From NCBI GenBank assembly GCA_032052615.1, contig DAMBWF010000006.1, positions 62,001-126,000 on the forward strand: DNA of 64,000 bases. Reading direction: 5' to 3'. The position numbers and the translations under genes are program-made. This document shows, piece by piece, positions 56,613-64,000 of this stretch. Below the pieces are notes generated by a model. The model worked only from the letters and a program-made list of their open reading frames with translations, made no database searches and was not told where the DNA came from. Position 1 is the stretch's first letter. Every line of letters starts with the position of its first letter. Origin of the DNA: Pseudomonas_T sp032052615 (GTDB lineage: Bacteria; Pseudomonadota; Gammaproteobacteria; Pseudomonadales; Pseudomonadaceae).

Positions 56613-56642
56613 TTGACAAGGAGCACGCGTGAAACGTATGTT
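56613..56642 (+). promoter_or_regulatory. psrA promoter
   Basis: TTGACA (56613-56618), 18 bases, TATGTT (56637-56642). The -10 lies within the first PsrA box, and the expected start leaves a short leader of about 24 bases. Confidence 0.75.
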
Positions 56643-56657
56643 TCAAACGACTGTTTG
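56631..56657. promoter_or_regulatory. Tandem PsrA operators on the psrA promoter
   Basis: GAAAC-GTAT-GTTTC (56631-56644) and CAAAC-GACT-GTTTG (56644-56657) are two perfect copies of the published PsrA consensus (G/C)AAAC-N2-4-GTTT(G/C), sharing one base. They overlap the -10 element, consistent with the known negative autoregulation of PsrA relieved by long-chain fatty acids. Confidence 0.93.
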
Positions 56658-56671
56658 TCTGGTGTCTTTCC

Positions 56672-57379
56672 ATGGCTCAATCGGAAACCGTCGAGCGTAT
56701 TCTCGACGCAGCGGAACAATTGTTCGCGGAGAAGGGGTTCGCGGAAACCTCGCTGCGCCTGATTACCAGCAAGGCCGGGGTCAACCTGGCTGCGGTGAAT
56801 TATCACTTCGGCTCGAAGAAGGCGCTCATCCAGGCGGTGTTCTCTCGTTTTCTCGGGCCATTCTGTCAAAGCCTGGAGCGCGAGCTCGACCGGCGCCAGG
56901 GCCGGGGCGATGAGCCGGCCACGCTGGAGGAACTCTTGGAGGTCTTGGTCGAGCAGGCGCTCGCCGTGAAGCCGCGCAGCGGCAATGACCTGTCTATCTT
57001 CATGCGCCTGCTGGGCTTGGCGTTTAGCCAGAGCCAGGGCCACCTGCGTAAATACCTGGAAGAAGTCTACGGGAAGGTCTTCCGTCGCTACATGCTGCTG
57101 GTTCACGACGCCGCGCCGCGCCTGCCGCCCCTGGAATTGTTCTGGCGCGTGCATTTCATGCTTGGCGCGGCCGCCTTCAGCATGTCCGGTATCAAGGCGC
57201 TGCGGGCCATGGCCGAGACGGATTTCGGGGTGAACACGTCCATCGAGCAGGTCATGCGCATGATGGTGCCGTTTCTCGCCGCCGGCATGCGCGCCGAGAC
57301 CGGCGTCGTCGACGAGGCGTTGGCCGGAGCCACCCTCAAGCCTCGCGGCAAGGCGCCGACGGCTCCAGCGAAAAGCTGA
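56672..57379 (+). CDS. psrA: TetR-family fatty acid-responsive regulator PsrA
   Basis: The 235-residue protein begins MAQSETVERILDAAEQLFAE. The TetR helix-turn-helix is TSLRLITSKAGVNLAAVNYHF (shortened here to its core LITSKAGVNLAAVNYHF), and the C-terminal ligand domain has the PsrA-type MRLLGLAFSQSQGHLRKYLE and MLGAAAFSMSGIKALRAMAE. PsrA activates rpoS and represses beta-oxidation genes, releasing on long-chain fatty acids such as oleate. The ribosome binding site is weak. It is divergent from lexA and followed by a terminator ahead of nagZ. Confidence 0.96.
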   Translation: MAQSETVERILDAAEQLFAEKGFAETSLRLITSKAGVNLAAVNYHFGSKKALIQAVFSRFLGPFCQSLERELDRRQGRGDEPATLEELLEVLVEQALAVKPRSGNDLSIFMRLLGLAFSQSQGHLRKYLEEVYGKVFRRYMLLVHDAAPRLPPLELFWRVHFMLGAAAFSMSGIKALRAMAETDFGVNTSIEQVMRMMVPFLAAGMRAETGVVDEALAGATLKPRGKAPTAPAKS

Positions 57380-57471
57380 CCATGGGCGTGCTCGCTCGCA
57401 TCGGCTAAGCTAGCCGGCCGCGAACGGGTACCGTCGCGCCAGCGTGGCGAACGCCGTTCCTTTACAGTGTC

Positions 57472-57503
57472 GGCCCGGCCTCTCGGTCGGGCCGTTTCGT
57501 TTG
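57472..57503 (+). terminator. Intrinsic terminator between psrA and nagZ
   Basis: GGCCCGGCC, loop TCTC, GGTCGGGCC (57472-57493, one G-U pair) is followed by GTTTCGTTTG. It ends only 13 bases before the nagZ ATG, so it overlaps the nagZ leader; nagZ must start transcription upstream of or through it. Confidence 0.75.
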
Positions 57504-57515
57504 TCGAGGATTCCC

Positions 57516-58526
57516 ATGAGCATGCAAGGCTCTCTGATGCTGGATGTGGAGGGGACCTGGCTGACCGCCGAGGATCGCCAGATCCTGCGCCAGCCTCAAG
57601 TGGCGGGACTGATCGTATTCGCCCGCAATATCGAACACCCCCGTCAGGTTCGCGAACTCTGTGCATCGATCCGGGCCCTGCGTCCCGATCTGCTGTTGGC
57701 GGTGGACCAGGAAGGCGGCCGCGTGCAACGCCTGCGCCAGGGGTTCCTGCGTTTGCCGGCCATGCGCGACCTGGCCGCCCGCGCCGATGCCCCGCTCATC
57801 GCGGAGCATTGCGGTTGGCTGATGGCCACCGAAGTGCTGGCGGCTGGCCTGGATTTCAGCTTCGCCCCGGTACTCGACCTGGATCATGGCCGCAGCGGTG
57901 TCATCGGCGCCCGGGCGTTCGAGGGCGACCCGCAGCGGGTGGTCGAGCTGGCGGGCGCGTTCATTCGCGGCATGCGGACCGCCGGCATGGCGGCCACTGG
58001 CAAGCATTTCCCCGGGCACGGCTGGGCCGAGGCCGATTCCCACGTGGCGATTCCCACTGATGAGCGCGCCTTGGAGACGATTCGCGGCGCCGACATGCTG
58101 CCCTTCGCCCGGCTTGCCGGGGTGCTGGACGGCGTGATGCCGGCCCATGTGATCTATTCCCAGGTGGATGGAAGCCCCGCCGGCTTTTCCCGGCGCTGGC
58201 TGCAGGACATCCTGCGCGGTGAGCTGGGCTTCGACGGGGTCATCTTCAGCGATGACCTGTCCATGGCTGGCGCCCATGTCGTGGGCGATGCCGGCGAGCG
58301 CATCGAGGCGGCCCTCGCCGCCGGTTGCGACATGGGCTTGGTGTGCAACGACCGCGGCGCGGCGGAGCTGGCCCTGAGCCGTCTGCAGCGCCTGAACGCG
58401 ACCCCGCCGGCGCGCCTGGCACGCATGGCGCGCCGCGCCTTCCCGGGCCGGGAGTATCGCTGCGACCCGCGCTGGGCGACCGCCGTCGCCGCGCTGCGCG
58501 ACGCCCATTTGCTCGAATCGAGGTAA
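57516..58526 (+). CDS. nagZ: Beta-N-acetylhexosaminidase NagZ
   Basis: ATG 57516 follows GAGGA; 336 residues. GH3 motifs: LMLDVEGTWLTAEDRQILRQ, LLAVDQEGGRVQRL, the catalytic-loop KHFPGHGWAEADSH with the Asp-His dyad, and the nucleophile Asp in GVIFSDDLSMAGA. NagZ removes GlcNAc from anhydromuropeptides in peptidoglycan recycling, producing the 1,6-anhydroMurNAc-peptide that induces AmpC in Pseudomonas. It is followed after three bases by the phosphorylase gene, an operon. Confidence 0.97.
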   Translation: MSMQGSLMLDVEGTWLTAEDRQILRQPQVAGLIVFARNIEHPRQVRELCASIRALRPDLLLAVDQEGGRVQRLRQGFLRLPAMRDLAARADAPLIAEHCGWLMATEVLAAGLDFSFAPVLDLDHGRSGVIGARAFEGDPQRVVELAGAFIRGMRTAGMAATGKHFPGHGWAEADSHVAIPTDERALETIRGADMLPFARLAGVLDGVMPAHVIYSQVDGSPAGFSRRWLQDILRGELGFDGVIFSDDLSMAGAHVVGDAGERIEAALAAGCDMGLVCNDRGAAELALSRLQRLNATPPARLARMARRAFPGREYRCDPRWATAVAALRDAHLLESR

Positions 58527-58529
58527 TCC

Positions 58530-59267
58530 ATGACCGTTTACGCCATCATCGGTGGGACTGGCCTGACTCAACTGGAAGGCCTGGAAATGAAAGCGCTACT
58601 GAGCCCCGAGACGCCCTATGGCGCACCCTCGGCCGGTATCGCCCGTGGTGTCTTCGCCGGGCGCGATGTCCTGTTTCTCGCCCGCCACGGCCATCCCCAT
58701 CGGATTCCGCCGCACCAGGTGAACTATCGCGCCAACATGTGGGCATTGAAGGAAGCGGGGGCCGAGGCCATCGTCGCGGTCAATGCCGTGGGCGGTATCC
58801 AGGCCGCCATGGGGACCGGCCATCTGACCGTTCCCCACCAGCTCATCGATTACACCCATGGCCGCATCGGCACCTTCCACGAAGGGACGCTGGACCATGT
58901 GACCCACATCGATTTCTCCCATCCCTATGACGAGCCCCTGCGCGAGCGCCTGCTTCAGGCCCTGCGCGCCTGCCGCTTCGCCCATAGCGGTCATGGCGTC
59001 TATGGCTGCACCCAGGGCCCGCGCCTGGAGACCGCAGCGGAAATCGCGCGGATGGAGCGGGACGGCTGCGACATCGTCGGCATGACCGGCATGCCCGAGG
59101 CGGCCCTGGCGCGGGAGCTGGGGTTGCCCTATGCCTGTCTCGCGCTGGTGGTCAACCCGGCGGCTGGCAAGAGCAGTGGGATCATCACCATGGCGGAGAT
59201 CGAGGCGGCCCTGGCCGAGGGCATCGGCCGGGTCCGCGAGGTGCTGGCGTATCTGCTGGCGGCTTGA
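58530..59267 (+). CDS. S-methyl-5'-thioinosine phosphorylase
   Basis: The 245-residue protein is of the MTAP/PNP family: VYAIIGGTGLTQLEGLEMKA, FLARHGHPHRIPPHQVNYRA, VNAVGGIQAAMGTGHLTVPH, TQGPRLETAAEIARMERDGC and GMTGMPEAALARELGLPYAC. The P. aeruginosa homologue at this position acts on 5'-methylthioinosine, since that species deaminates methylthioadenosine first. It recycles the by-product of polyamine and acyl-homoserine lactone synthesis. Co-transcribed with nagZ. Its stop abuts the convergent helicase stop. Confidence 0.92.
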   Translation: MTVYAIIGGTGLTQLEGLEMKALLSPETPYGAPSAGIARGVFAGRDVLFLARHGHPHRIPPHQVNYRANMWALKEAGAEAIVAVNAVGGIQAAMGTGHLTVPHQLIDYTHGRIGTFHEGTLDHVTHIDFSHPYDEPLRERLLQALRACRFAHSGHGVYGCTQGPRLETAAEIARMERDGCDIVGMTGMPEAALARELGLPYACLALVVNPAAGKSSGIITMAEIEAALAEGIGRVREVLAYLLAA

Positions 59268-61874
59268 TCAGCGCGTTGGCAACGGGGCGAGGAGGGTGTC
59301 GATGTCTTCGTCCCGCAGGGGCCAGTCGCCCTGTTGGCTGCCTTCCAGGATGCTCGCCGCCAGCGCGGCCTTCTCCCGCTGCAATGCCTGGATCTTTTCC
59401 TCGACGGTGCCACGGGCGATCAGCTTGTAGACGAATACCGGCTTGTCCTGGCCGATCCGGTAGGCACGGTCGGTGGCTTGGTTCTCCGCCGCCGGGTTCC
59501 ACCACGGGTCGTAATGGATCACGCTGTCCGCCGCGGTCAGGTTGAGGCCCACGCCGCCGGCCTTGAGGCTGATCAGGAACAGGGGCGCCTCGCCGCGCTG
59601 GAAGCGCTCCACCGGCTCGCGGCGGTCGCGGGTGGCGCCGGTGAGCATGACGTAGTCGATTCCCCGGCGCCGCAGTTCGGCCGCGATCAGCGCCAGCATC
59701 GAGGTGAACTGGGAGAAGAGCAGGACACGGCGGCCTTCGGCGAGCATGTCTTCCAGCAGAAGCAGCAGGCTGACCAGCTTCCCCGCCGGCTCGGCGTGCC
59801 CCTTGACCGCGCGCGCCACCTCCGGTTCCAGCAGGCGGATGTCGCAACAGACCTGACGCAGCTTCAGCAGCGCATCGAGGATGACGATCCGGCTGCGGGC
59901 CAGCCCCTTGCGGTCGATCTCGTCGCGAACCTTGCGATCCATCGCCAGCCGGACGGTTTCGTAGAGGTCCCGCTGGGCCTCGCTGAGTTCCACCCAATGG
60001 ACGATTTCGGTCTTCGGCGGTAATTCGCTGGCCACCTGCTCCTTGCGACGACGCAGGATGAACGGGCGGACGCGGTTGTTCAGGTGGGCCAGCCGCTGCG
60101 TGTCGCCATGGCGCTCGATCGGGGTCCGGTACTCCCGGGCGAAGCGCTTGGCGTCGCCGAGCCAGCCGGGCATGAGGAAGGCGAACAGCGCCCAGAGTTC
60201 GCCCAGGTGGTTCTCCAGCGGTGTGCCGGACAGGCACAGGCGCTGCTCCGCCCGCAGCCGCGTCACCGCCTGGAATGCCTTGCTGGCGGGGTTCTTGATG
60301 TACTGGGCCTCGTCCAGCGCGAGTATCGAGAACATCCGTTCGGCCAGGACGTCCGCATCCCGTGGCAGCAGGGCGTAGGTACTCAGCAACAGATCGTGTT
60401 CGTCGATACGCGGGAACAGCTTGCGTCGTTGCGGCCCGTGCAGGGCCAGTACCCGCAGGGCAGGGGCGAAGCGGGCAGCCTCGTCCCGCCAGTTGTGGAC
60501 GAGGCTGGTGGGCACGATCACCAGGGCCGGCCGGGTCAGGCGTCCGGCCTGCTTTTCGCTCAGCAGGTGGGCGAGGGTCTGCAGCGTCTTGCCCAGGCCC
60601 ATGTCGTCCGCCAGGATGCCGCCGACTCCCAGCTCGCGAAGCGTCTGCATCCAGCGCAGCCCTTTGACCTGATAGGGCCGCAGGCTCGCCCTCAACCCTT
60701 CGGGTGCCTCGACCGGGTGCGCTTGGAATGTCCGCAGGCGCTTCGCGAAGTCGCGCTGCCGCTCGCCGCCCTGCCAATCCAGGGCCAGGCCGTCCAGTGC
60801 GCCCAGGCGGGCGGCGTCCGGCGCCGACAGGCGCAGCGCGTCGCCCTCGGGCTGGTCCCGCAGGTACAGTTCGCTCAGGGTAGCCAGCACCGGCTTGAGG
60901 TGGCCGAACGGAAGTGCGACCTGCAACGGGCGGCCGCCCTCGCCGGCGCCGTCCAGTTGCAGGCGCAGTGGATCGTCGTTGGCGTGGCGCTGCAACTGGG
61001 CCGGGGAAAACAGCTCGGGGTGGCGGCGGATCAACCGCAGCAGCACCGGAAGCAAGCTGATCCGCCGCCCCTCGACGAGCACCCCCAGTTCCAGGTCGAA
61101 CCCGTGCGGCGCGTCGTTCAGCCTGGCGTACCAACCCTGCACGGGGGCGAGGTCGAAGCGGAACCCGGGGCGGATATCGATTAGCCAGCCGGCTTGCCGC
61201 AGGCGTGGCAGGTCCCGCTGGACGAACTGCTGCCAGTCGGCTTCGCCGGGCAGCTCGAACATTTCCCCCGAATCCTTGGGCAAGGCGGCGCTCTGGCGTA
61301 GCGCGGGGCGGAAGCCCAGGCCGTGCAGGGTGTCGCGGAAACCCTGTTCGACCGACGACTGGCGGCGCGGGAGGCCGCCCTGGGGGCCGCCTCGTCGTTC
61401 CGGCCCATGGACCTGACGTTCGCCATAGCGGAACGCCAGCCCGGCGCGATGCTGGGGCTGGGTCAGCATGCGTCGACTACGCGCGTCGTAATAGGTATGG
61501 GGATGGCTGCCCAGGGCCAGGCAAGGACGCGGCGGGCCGTCGTCGCGCGGCTCGGACGGTCTCGCGACGGGGGCGGGCAGCGGCGTGGCGCGACTTTCCA
61601 GCTCCAGCAGCGCCGCCGCGCAATGCTTGCAGTTGTAGGCCACCGGACAGGTACAAGTGGCGTTCACCCGGCTGCGCTCGGAGCCCATGAACAGGATGTT
61701 CTGCCGGTAGAGACGATCCTGGCTGCCTTGGCAATGCGCCAGTACCTGCCGTTCTCCCACCGAGTCGAGGTCCACCCGGCGTTGCGCCTGGTAGTCCAGG
61801 GCGCGGGCCAAGGTGGCGGCATCGAAGTCCTCGCGCCAGGGAATGAGCGAAAGCAGGTCGTGGAGCGAATCCAT
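59268..61874 (-). CDS. SWIM zinc finger plus SNF2/Rad54-like helicase
   Basis: The 868-residue protein starts MDSLHDLLSLIPWREDFDAA. A SWIM finger, CTCPVAYNCKHC, lies at about 74-85. A variable region follows to about 390. SNF2 motifs: ADDMGLGKTLQTLAHLLSEK (I), LALDEAQYIKN (II, DEAQ), CLSGTPLENHLGELW (III), LLFSQFTSMLALIAAELRRR (IV), and ISLKAGGVGLNLTAADSVIH with DPWWNPAAENQATDRAYRIG (V-VI). Bacterial SNF2 proteins of this type are widely conserved with unknown targets, possibly in transcription or repair. Convergent with the phosphorylase gene with no gap between stops. In PAO1 I recall a homologue elsewhere, so its position here may be lineage-specific. Confidence 0.93.
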   Translation of the reverse strand: MDSLHDLLSLIPWREDFDAATLARALDYQAQRRVDLDSVGERQVLAHCQGSQDRLYRQNILFMGSERSRVNATCTCPVAYNCKHCAAALLELESRATPLPAPVARPSEPRDDGPPRPCLALGSHPHTYYDARSRRMLTQPQHRAGLAFRYGERQVHGPERRGGPQGGLPRRQSSVEQGFRDTLHGLGFRPALRQSAALPKDSGEMFELPGEADWQQFVQRDLPRLRQAGWLIDIRPGFRFDLAPVQGWYARLNDAPHGFDLELGVLVEGRRISLLPVLLRLIRRHPELFSPAQLQRHANDDPLRLQLDGAGEGGRPLQVALPFGHLKPVLATLSELYLRDQPEGDALRLSAPDAARLGALDGLALDWQGGERQRDFAKRLRTFQAHPVEAPEGLRASLRPYQVKGLRWMQTLRELGVGGILADDMGLGKTLQTLAHLLSEKQAGRLTRPALVIVPTSLVHNWRDEAARFAPALRVLALHGPQRRKLFPRIDEHDLLLSTYALLPRDADVLAERMFSILALDEAQYIKNPASKAFQAVTRLRAEQRLCLSGTPLENHLGELWALFAFLMPGWLGDAKRFAREYRTPIERHGDTQRLAHLNNRVRPFILRRRKEQVASELPPKTEIVHWVELSEAQRDLYETVRLAMDRKVRDEIDRKGLARSRIVILDALLKLRQVCCDIRLLEPEVARAVKGHAEPAGKLVSLLLLLEDMLAEGRRVLLFSQFTSMLALIAAELRRRGIDYVMLTGATRDRREPVERFQRGEAPLFLISLKAGGVGLNLTAADSVIHYDPWWNPAAENQATDRAYRIGQDKPVFVYKLIARGTVEEKIQALQREKAALAASILEGSQQGDWPLRDEDIDTLLAPLPTR

Positions 61875-61891
61875 GATGCGGCCGGGGCGCC

Positions 61892-62206
61892 CTAGAGGGG
61901 CGAGCCCTGATGGCGGAGGGCCCGGCTCGCGTTGCCCCGGGCAGCGCGGCCGGGACGATGAGTGCGCAAGGCTAGGCCCGTCGCCCGCCCATGAGAGCGT
62001 TCGCCGTTATCCGCCATCGGGTGGGTGGCAAGCGGTTTCCCGGCCCGTGGTGCGGCTTTCCTTTTCAACCGCTTATCCATCGAGGACAAAGTCCGCTCCT
62101 GCGCGTCGGTGCGTCGGTGAATCGCCGCCAGCATGGCGGCATCCGAGGCGTGGGCGGGCGAGGCGGGCGGCCACGAGGGCGGGGCGAAGGGATGAACGGC
62201 GGGCAT
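61892..62206 (-). CDS. Candidate small hypothetical protein, doubtful
   Basis: A 104-codon frame between the helicase and mfd. For: AAGGA lies seven bases before its ATG and the first 35 codons have high third-position GC. Against: the sequence (MPAVHPFAPPSWPPASPAHA, then a basic stretch SMDKRLKRKAAPRAGKPLAT) has no recognisable pattern and codon bias fades in the second half. It fits the 3' direction of mfd and the helicase (all minus strand). Without it the 399 bp between mfd and the helicase would be a gap. Confidence 0.35.
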   Translation of the reverse strand: MPAVHPFAPPSWPPASPAHASDAAMLAAIHRRTDAQERTLSSMDKRLKRKAAPRAGKPLATHPMADNGERSHGRATGLALRTHRPGRAARGNASRALRHQGSPL

Positions 62207-62242
62207 GGCGGTCCTTCAACAGCATTGCGGATAGGGATAGCA

Positions 62243-62268
62243 CCGCTCCAGGCCAATGCCTGGAGCGG
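62243..62268 (-). terminator. Strong hairpin after mfd, no U-tract
   Basis: CCGCTCCAGGC, loop CAAT, GCCTGGAGCGG make an 11-bp perfect stem five bases beyond the mfd stop. No run of T follows on either strand, so it may be a Rho-assisted terminator or 3'-end stabiliser. Confidence 0.6.
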
Positions 62269-62273
62269 GCCGG

Positions 62274-64000
62274 CTAGGCGGTTTTCGCCGCCAGCCGTTC
62301 GAGCAACGCTTCCAGCACGTTGAAGCGCTCTTCCGGGCGCTCCATGGGTACCTGGAATTTGAATAGCGTGGCGCCCTCGAACTTGTAGCGCTTCGGCTGG
62401 CTCTGGATCAGCTTGATCAGCACCAGTGGATCGACCTGGGTATCCGCCGCGAACTCGATGCGCCCGCCCTGGGGACCGGCGTCGATCTTGCGGATGCCCA
62501 GTTGTTCGGCCCGCAGCTTGAGCAGGGTCAGGCGGATGAGATGCTTGGTTGGCTCCGGCAGCAGGCCGAAGCGGTCGATCATTTCCACCTGCAACTCCTT
62601 CAGGCCGTCCTCGTCCGTCGCCGAGGCGATGCGCTTGTAGAGAATCAGGCGCGCGTGCACGTCCGGCAGGTAATCCTCGGGGATCAGGGCCGGCAGCCGC
62701 AGGTTGATCTCCGGACCGCCGCCCAGGGGCTGCTCCAGATTGGGTTGCTCGCCCTTGCGGATGGCTTTCACCGCCCGCTCCAGCATCTCCATGTACAGCG
62801 TGAAACCCACCGCCTGGATCTGTCCGCTCTGGCCGTCGCCCAGCAATTCCCCGGCGCCCCGGATTTCCAGGTCGTGGGTAGCCAGGATGAAGCCGGCGCC
62901 CAGGTCCTGGGCATTGGCGATGGCCTCCAGTCGCTTTTCCGCGTCGGGGGTCATCTGCTTGCGCGGCGGGGTCAGCAGGTAGGCGTAGGCCTGGTGGTGG
63001 CTGCGGCCGACCCGTCCGCGCAACTGGTGCAACTGGGCCAGGCCGAACTTGTCGGCGCGCTCGATGAGGATGGTGTTGGCGCTGGGCACGTCGATGCCGG
63101 TCTCGATGATGGTCGAGGCCACCAGCACGTTGAAGCGCTTGTGGTAGAAGTCGCTCATCACCCGTTCCAGCTCACGCTCGTTCATCTGCCCGTGGCCGAT
63201 GCCGATCCGCGCCTCGGGCACCAGCTCGGCCAGGTCGGCGGCGCACTTCTCGATGGTCTTGACATCGTTGTGCAGGTAATACACCTGGCCGCCGCGCAGC
63301 AGTTCCCGCAGCAGCGCTTCCTTGATCACCGCGTTCTGCTGCTCCATCACGAAGGTCCGCACCGACAGGCGGCGCGCCGGCGGCGTGGCGATGATGGACA
63401 GGTCGCGCATGCCCGAGACCGCCATGTTCAGGGTGCGGGGGATCGGCGTGGCGGTGAGGGTGAGGATGTCCACCTCGCTGCGCAGCGCCTTGAGCTGCTC
63501 CTTCTGGCGCACTCCGAAGCGGTGTTCCTCGTCGATGATCACCAGGCCGAGGTCGTGGAAGCGCACGTCTCCCTGGAGCAGCTTGTGAGTGCCGATGACG
63601 ATATCCAGCTTGCCTTCGCCGAGTTTCTGCACCGCCTCGTCCACTTCCCGGGCGGTCTTGAAGCGGCTCATCACTTCCACCCTTACCGGCCAGTCGGCGA
63701 AGCGGTCGCGGAAACTGTTGTAATGCTGCTGGGCCAGCAGGGTGGTGGGCACCAGCACCGCCACCTGCCGGCCGCTGTGGACCGCGACGAAGGCGGCGCG
63801 CATCGCCACCTCGGTCTTGCCGAAGCCGACGTCGCCGCAGATCAGGCGGTCCATCGGACGCGGGGCCAGCATGTCCGCCAGCACCGCGTCGATGGCGGCC
63901 TGCTGGTCGGGGGTTTCCTCGAACGGGAAACCGGCGCAAAAGGTGGCGTAGTCGGCCTTCGGGTCGCTGAAGGCGAAGCCCTCCCGGGCGGCGCGGCGGG
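62274..64000 (-). CDS. mfd: Transcription-repair coupling factor Mfd, C-terminal part
   Basis: The gene enters from the right edge; about 575 codons of its 3' end are present. Visible: FEETPDQQAAI, Walker A ICGDVGFGKTEVAM, LVPTTLLAQQHYNSF, the DEEH box VIIDEEHRFGVRQKEQ, LTATPIPRTLNMAVSGMRDL, RPGRVGRS-like QLRGRVGRSHHQAYAYLL, and the C-terminal TRCF domain (LRLPALIPEDYLPDVHARLI) ending LLERLAAKTA. Mfd removes stalled RNA polymerase at lesions and recruits UvrA. The UvrB-homology and polymerase-binding modules would lie outside the window. Confidence 0.97.
   Translation of the reverse strand, partial: RRAAREGFAFSDPKADYATFCAGFPFEETPDQQAAIDAVLADMLAPRPMDRLICGDVGFGKTEVAMRAAFVAVHSGRQVAVLVPTTLLAQQHYNSFRDRFADWPVRVEVMSRFKTAREVDEAVQKLGEGKLDIVIGTHKLLQGDVRFHDLGLVIIDEEHRFGVRQKEQLKALRSEVDILTLTATPIPRTLNMAVSGMRDLSIIATPPARRLSVRTFVMEQQNAVIKEALLRELLRGGQVYYLHNDVKTIEKCAADLAELVPEARIGIGHGQMNERELERVMSDFYHKRFNVLVASTIIETGIDVPSANTILIERADKFGLAQLHQLRGRVGRSHHQAYAYLLTPPRKQMTPDAEKRLEAIANAQDLGAGFILATHDLEIRGAGELLGDGQSGQIQAVGFTLYMEMLERAVKAIRKGEQPNLEQPLGGGPEINLRLPALIPEDYLPDVHARLILYKRIASATDEDGLKELQVEMIDRFGLLPEPTKHLIRLTLLKLRAEQLGIRKIDAGPQGGRIEFAADTQVDPLVLIKLIQSQPKRYKFEGATLFKFQVPMERPEERFNVLEALLERLAAKTA

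Overview
The window looks like chromosomal DNA of a Pseudomonas species. GC content and third-position GC are very high. The gene set (gdhB, pyrD, rmf, rlmL, dacB, slt, uup, fadBA, topA, sulA, lexA, psrA, nagZ, methylthioinosine phosphorylase, mfd) and its order match, from memory, the P. aeruginosa PAO1 stretch from about PA3073 down to PA3002. I see no insertion sequence, prophage, CRISPR array or rRNA operon; the only tRNA is tRNA-Pro(CGG). The species is not identifiable by eye.

Layout. 1-2.8 kb: minus-strand MoxR/DUF58/DUF4381/VWA operon with 4-8 bp overlaps, entering from the left edge. 2.9-6.6 kb: 5-oxoprolinase operon pxpABC with a divergent LysR regulator. 6.8-11.6 kb: the giant NAD-glutamate dehydrogenase gdhB with a clear terminator. 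11.9-22.4 kb: a hybrid histidine kinase with a degenerate first receiver, an uncharacterised gene, a DUF2835 gene, pyrD, rmf, the rRNA methyltransferase fusion rlmL and a CHASE/PAS/GGDEF diguanylate cyclase. 22.4-30.3 kb: dacB, a YggL-like gene, a divergent MFS exporter/LysR pair that looks like a lineage-specific insertion, an FUSC-family membrane protein, a dGTPase and a small membrane protein. 30.3-33.9 kb: tRNA-Pro with its promoter and terminators, a small lipoprotein, moaB-moeA, and an AraC regulator. 34.1-41.8 kb: an overlapping operon of an alkyl-DHAP-synthase-like flavoprotein, a GlpD-like dehydrogenase and an FGGY kinase, followed by a YegS-type lipid kinase, cheV and a MOSC protein. 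41.8-47.5 kb: slt, uup and three small genes. 48-51.3 kb: fadBA. 51.4-57.4 kb: topA, then the SOS operon lexA-sulA divergent from psrA. 57.5-64 kb: nagZ, methylthioinosine phosphorylase, a SWIM-SNF2 helicase, a doubtful small gene and the 3' part of mfd at the right edge.

How the parts fit. The best-supported regulatory picture is the lexA/psrA intergenic region: two LexA boxes sit on the lexA promoter, and a tandem pair of PsrA operators sits on the psrA promoter. PsrA is the known fatty-acid-responsive repressor of fadBA, which lies 5 kb upstream here and has PsrA-like half-sites in its leader. The most open question is the AraC/AGPS-like/GlpD-like/FGGY/YegS cluster, which looks like an undescribed glycerolipid or polyol-phosphate pathway with a candidate AraC operator in front. 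Two unrelated genes (the DUF58 gene and pxpA) each carry exactly four copies of a 15-bp tandem repeat at a terminus, which is unusual for housekeeping genes.
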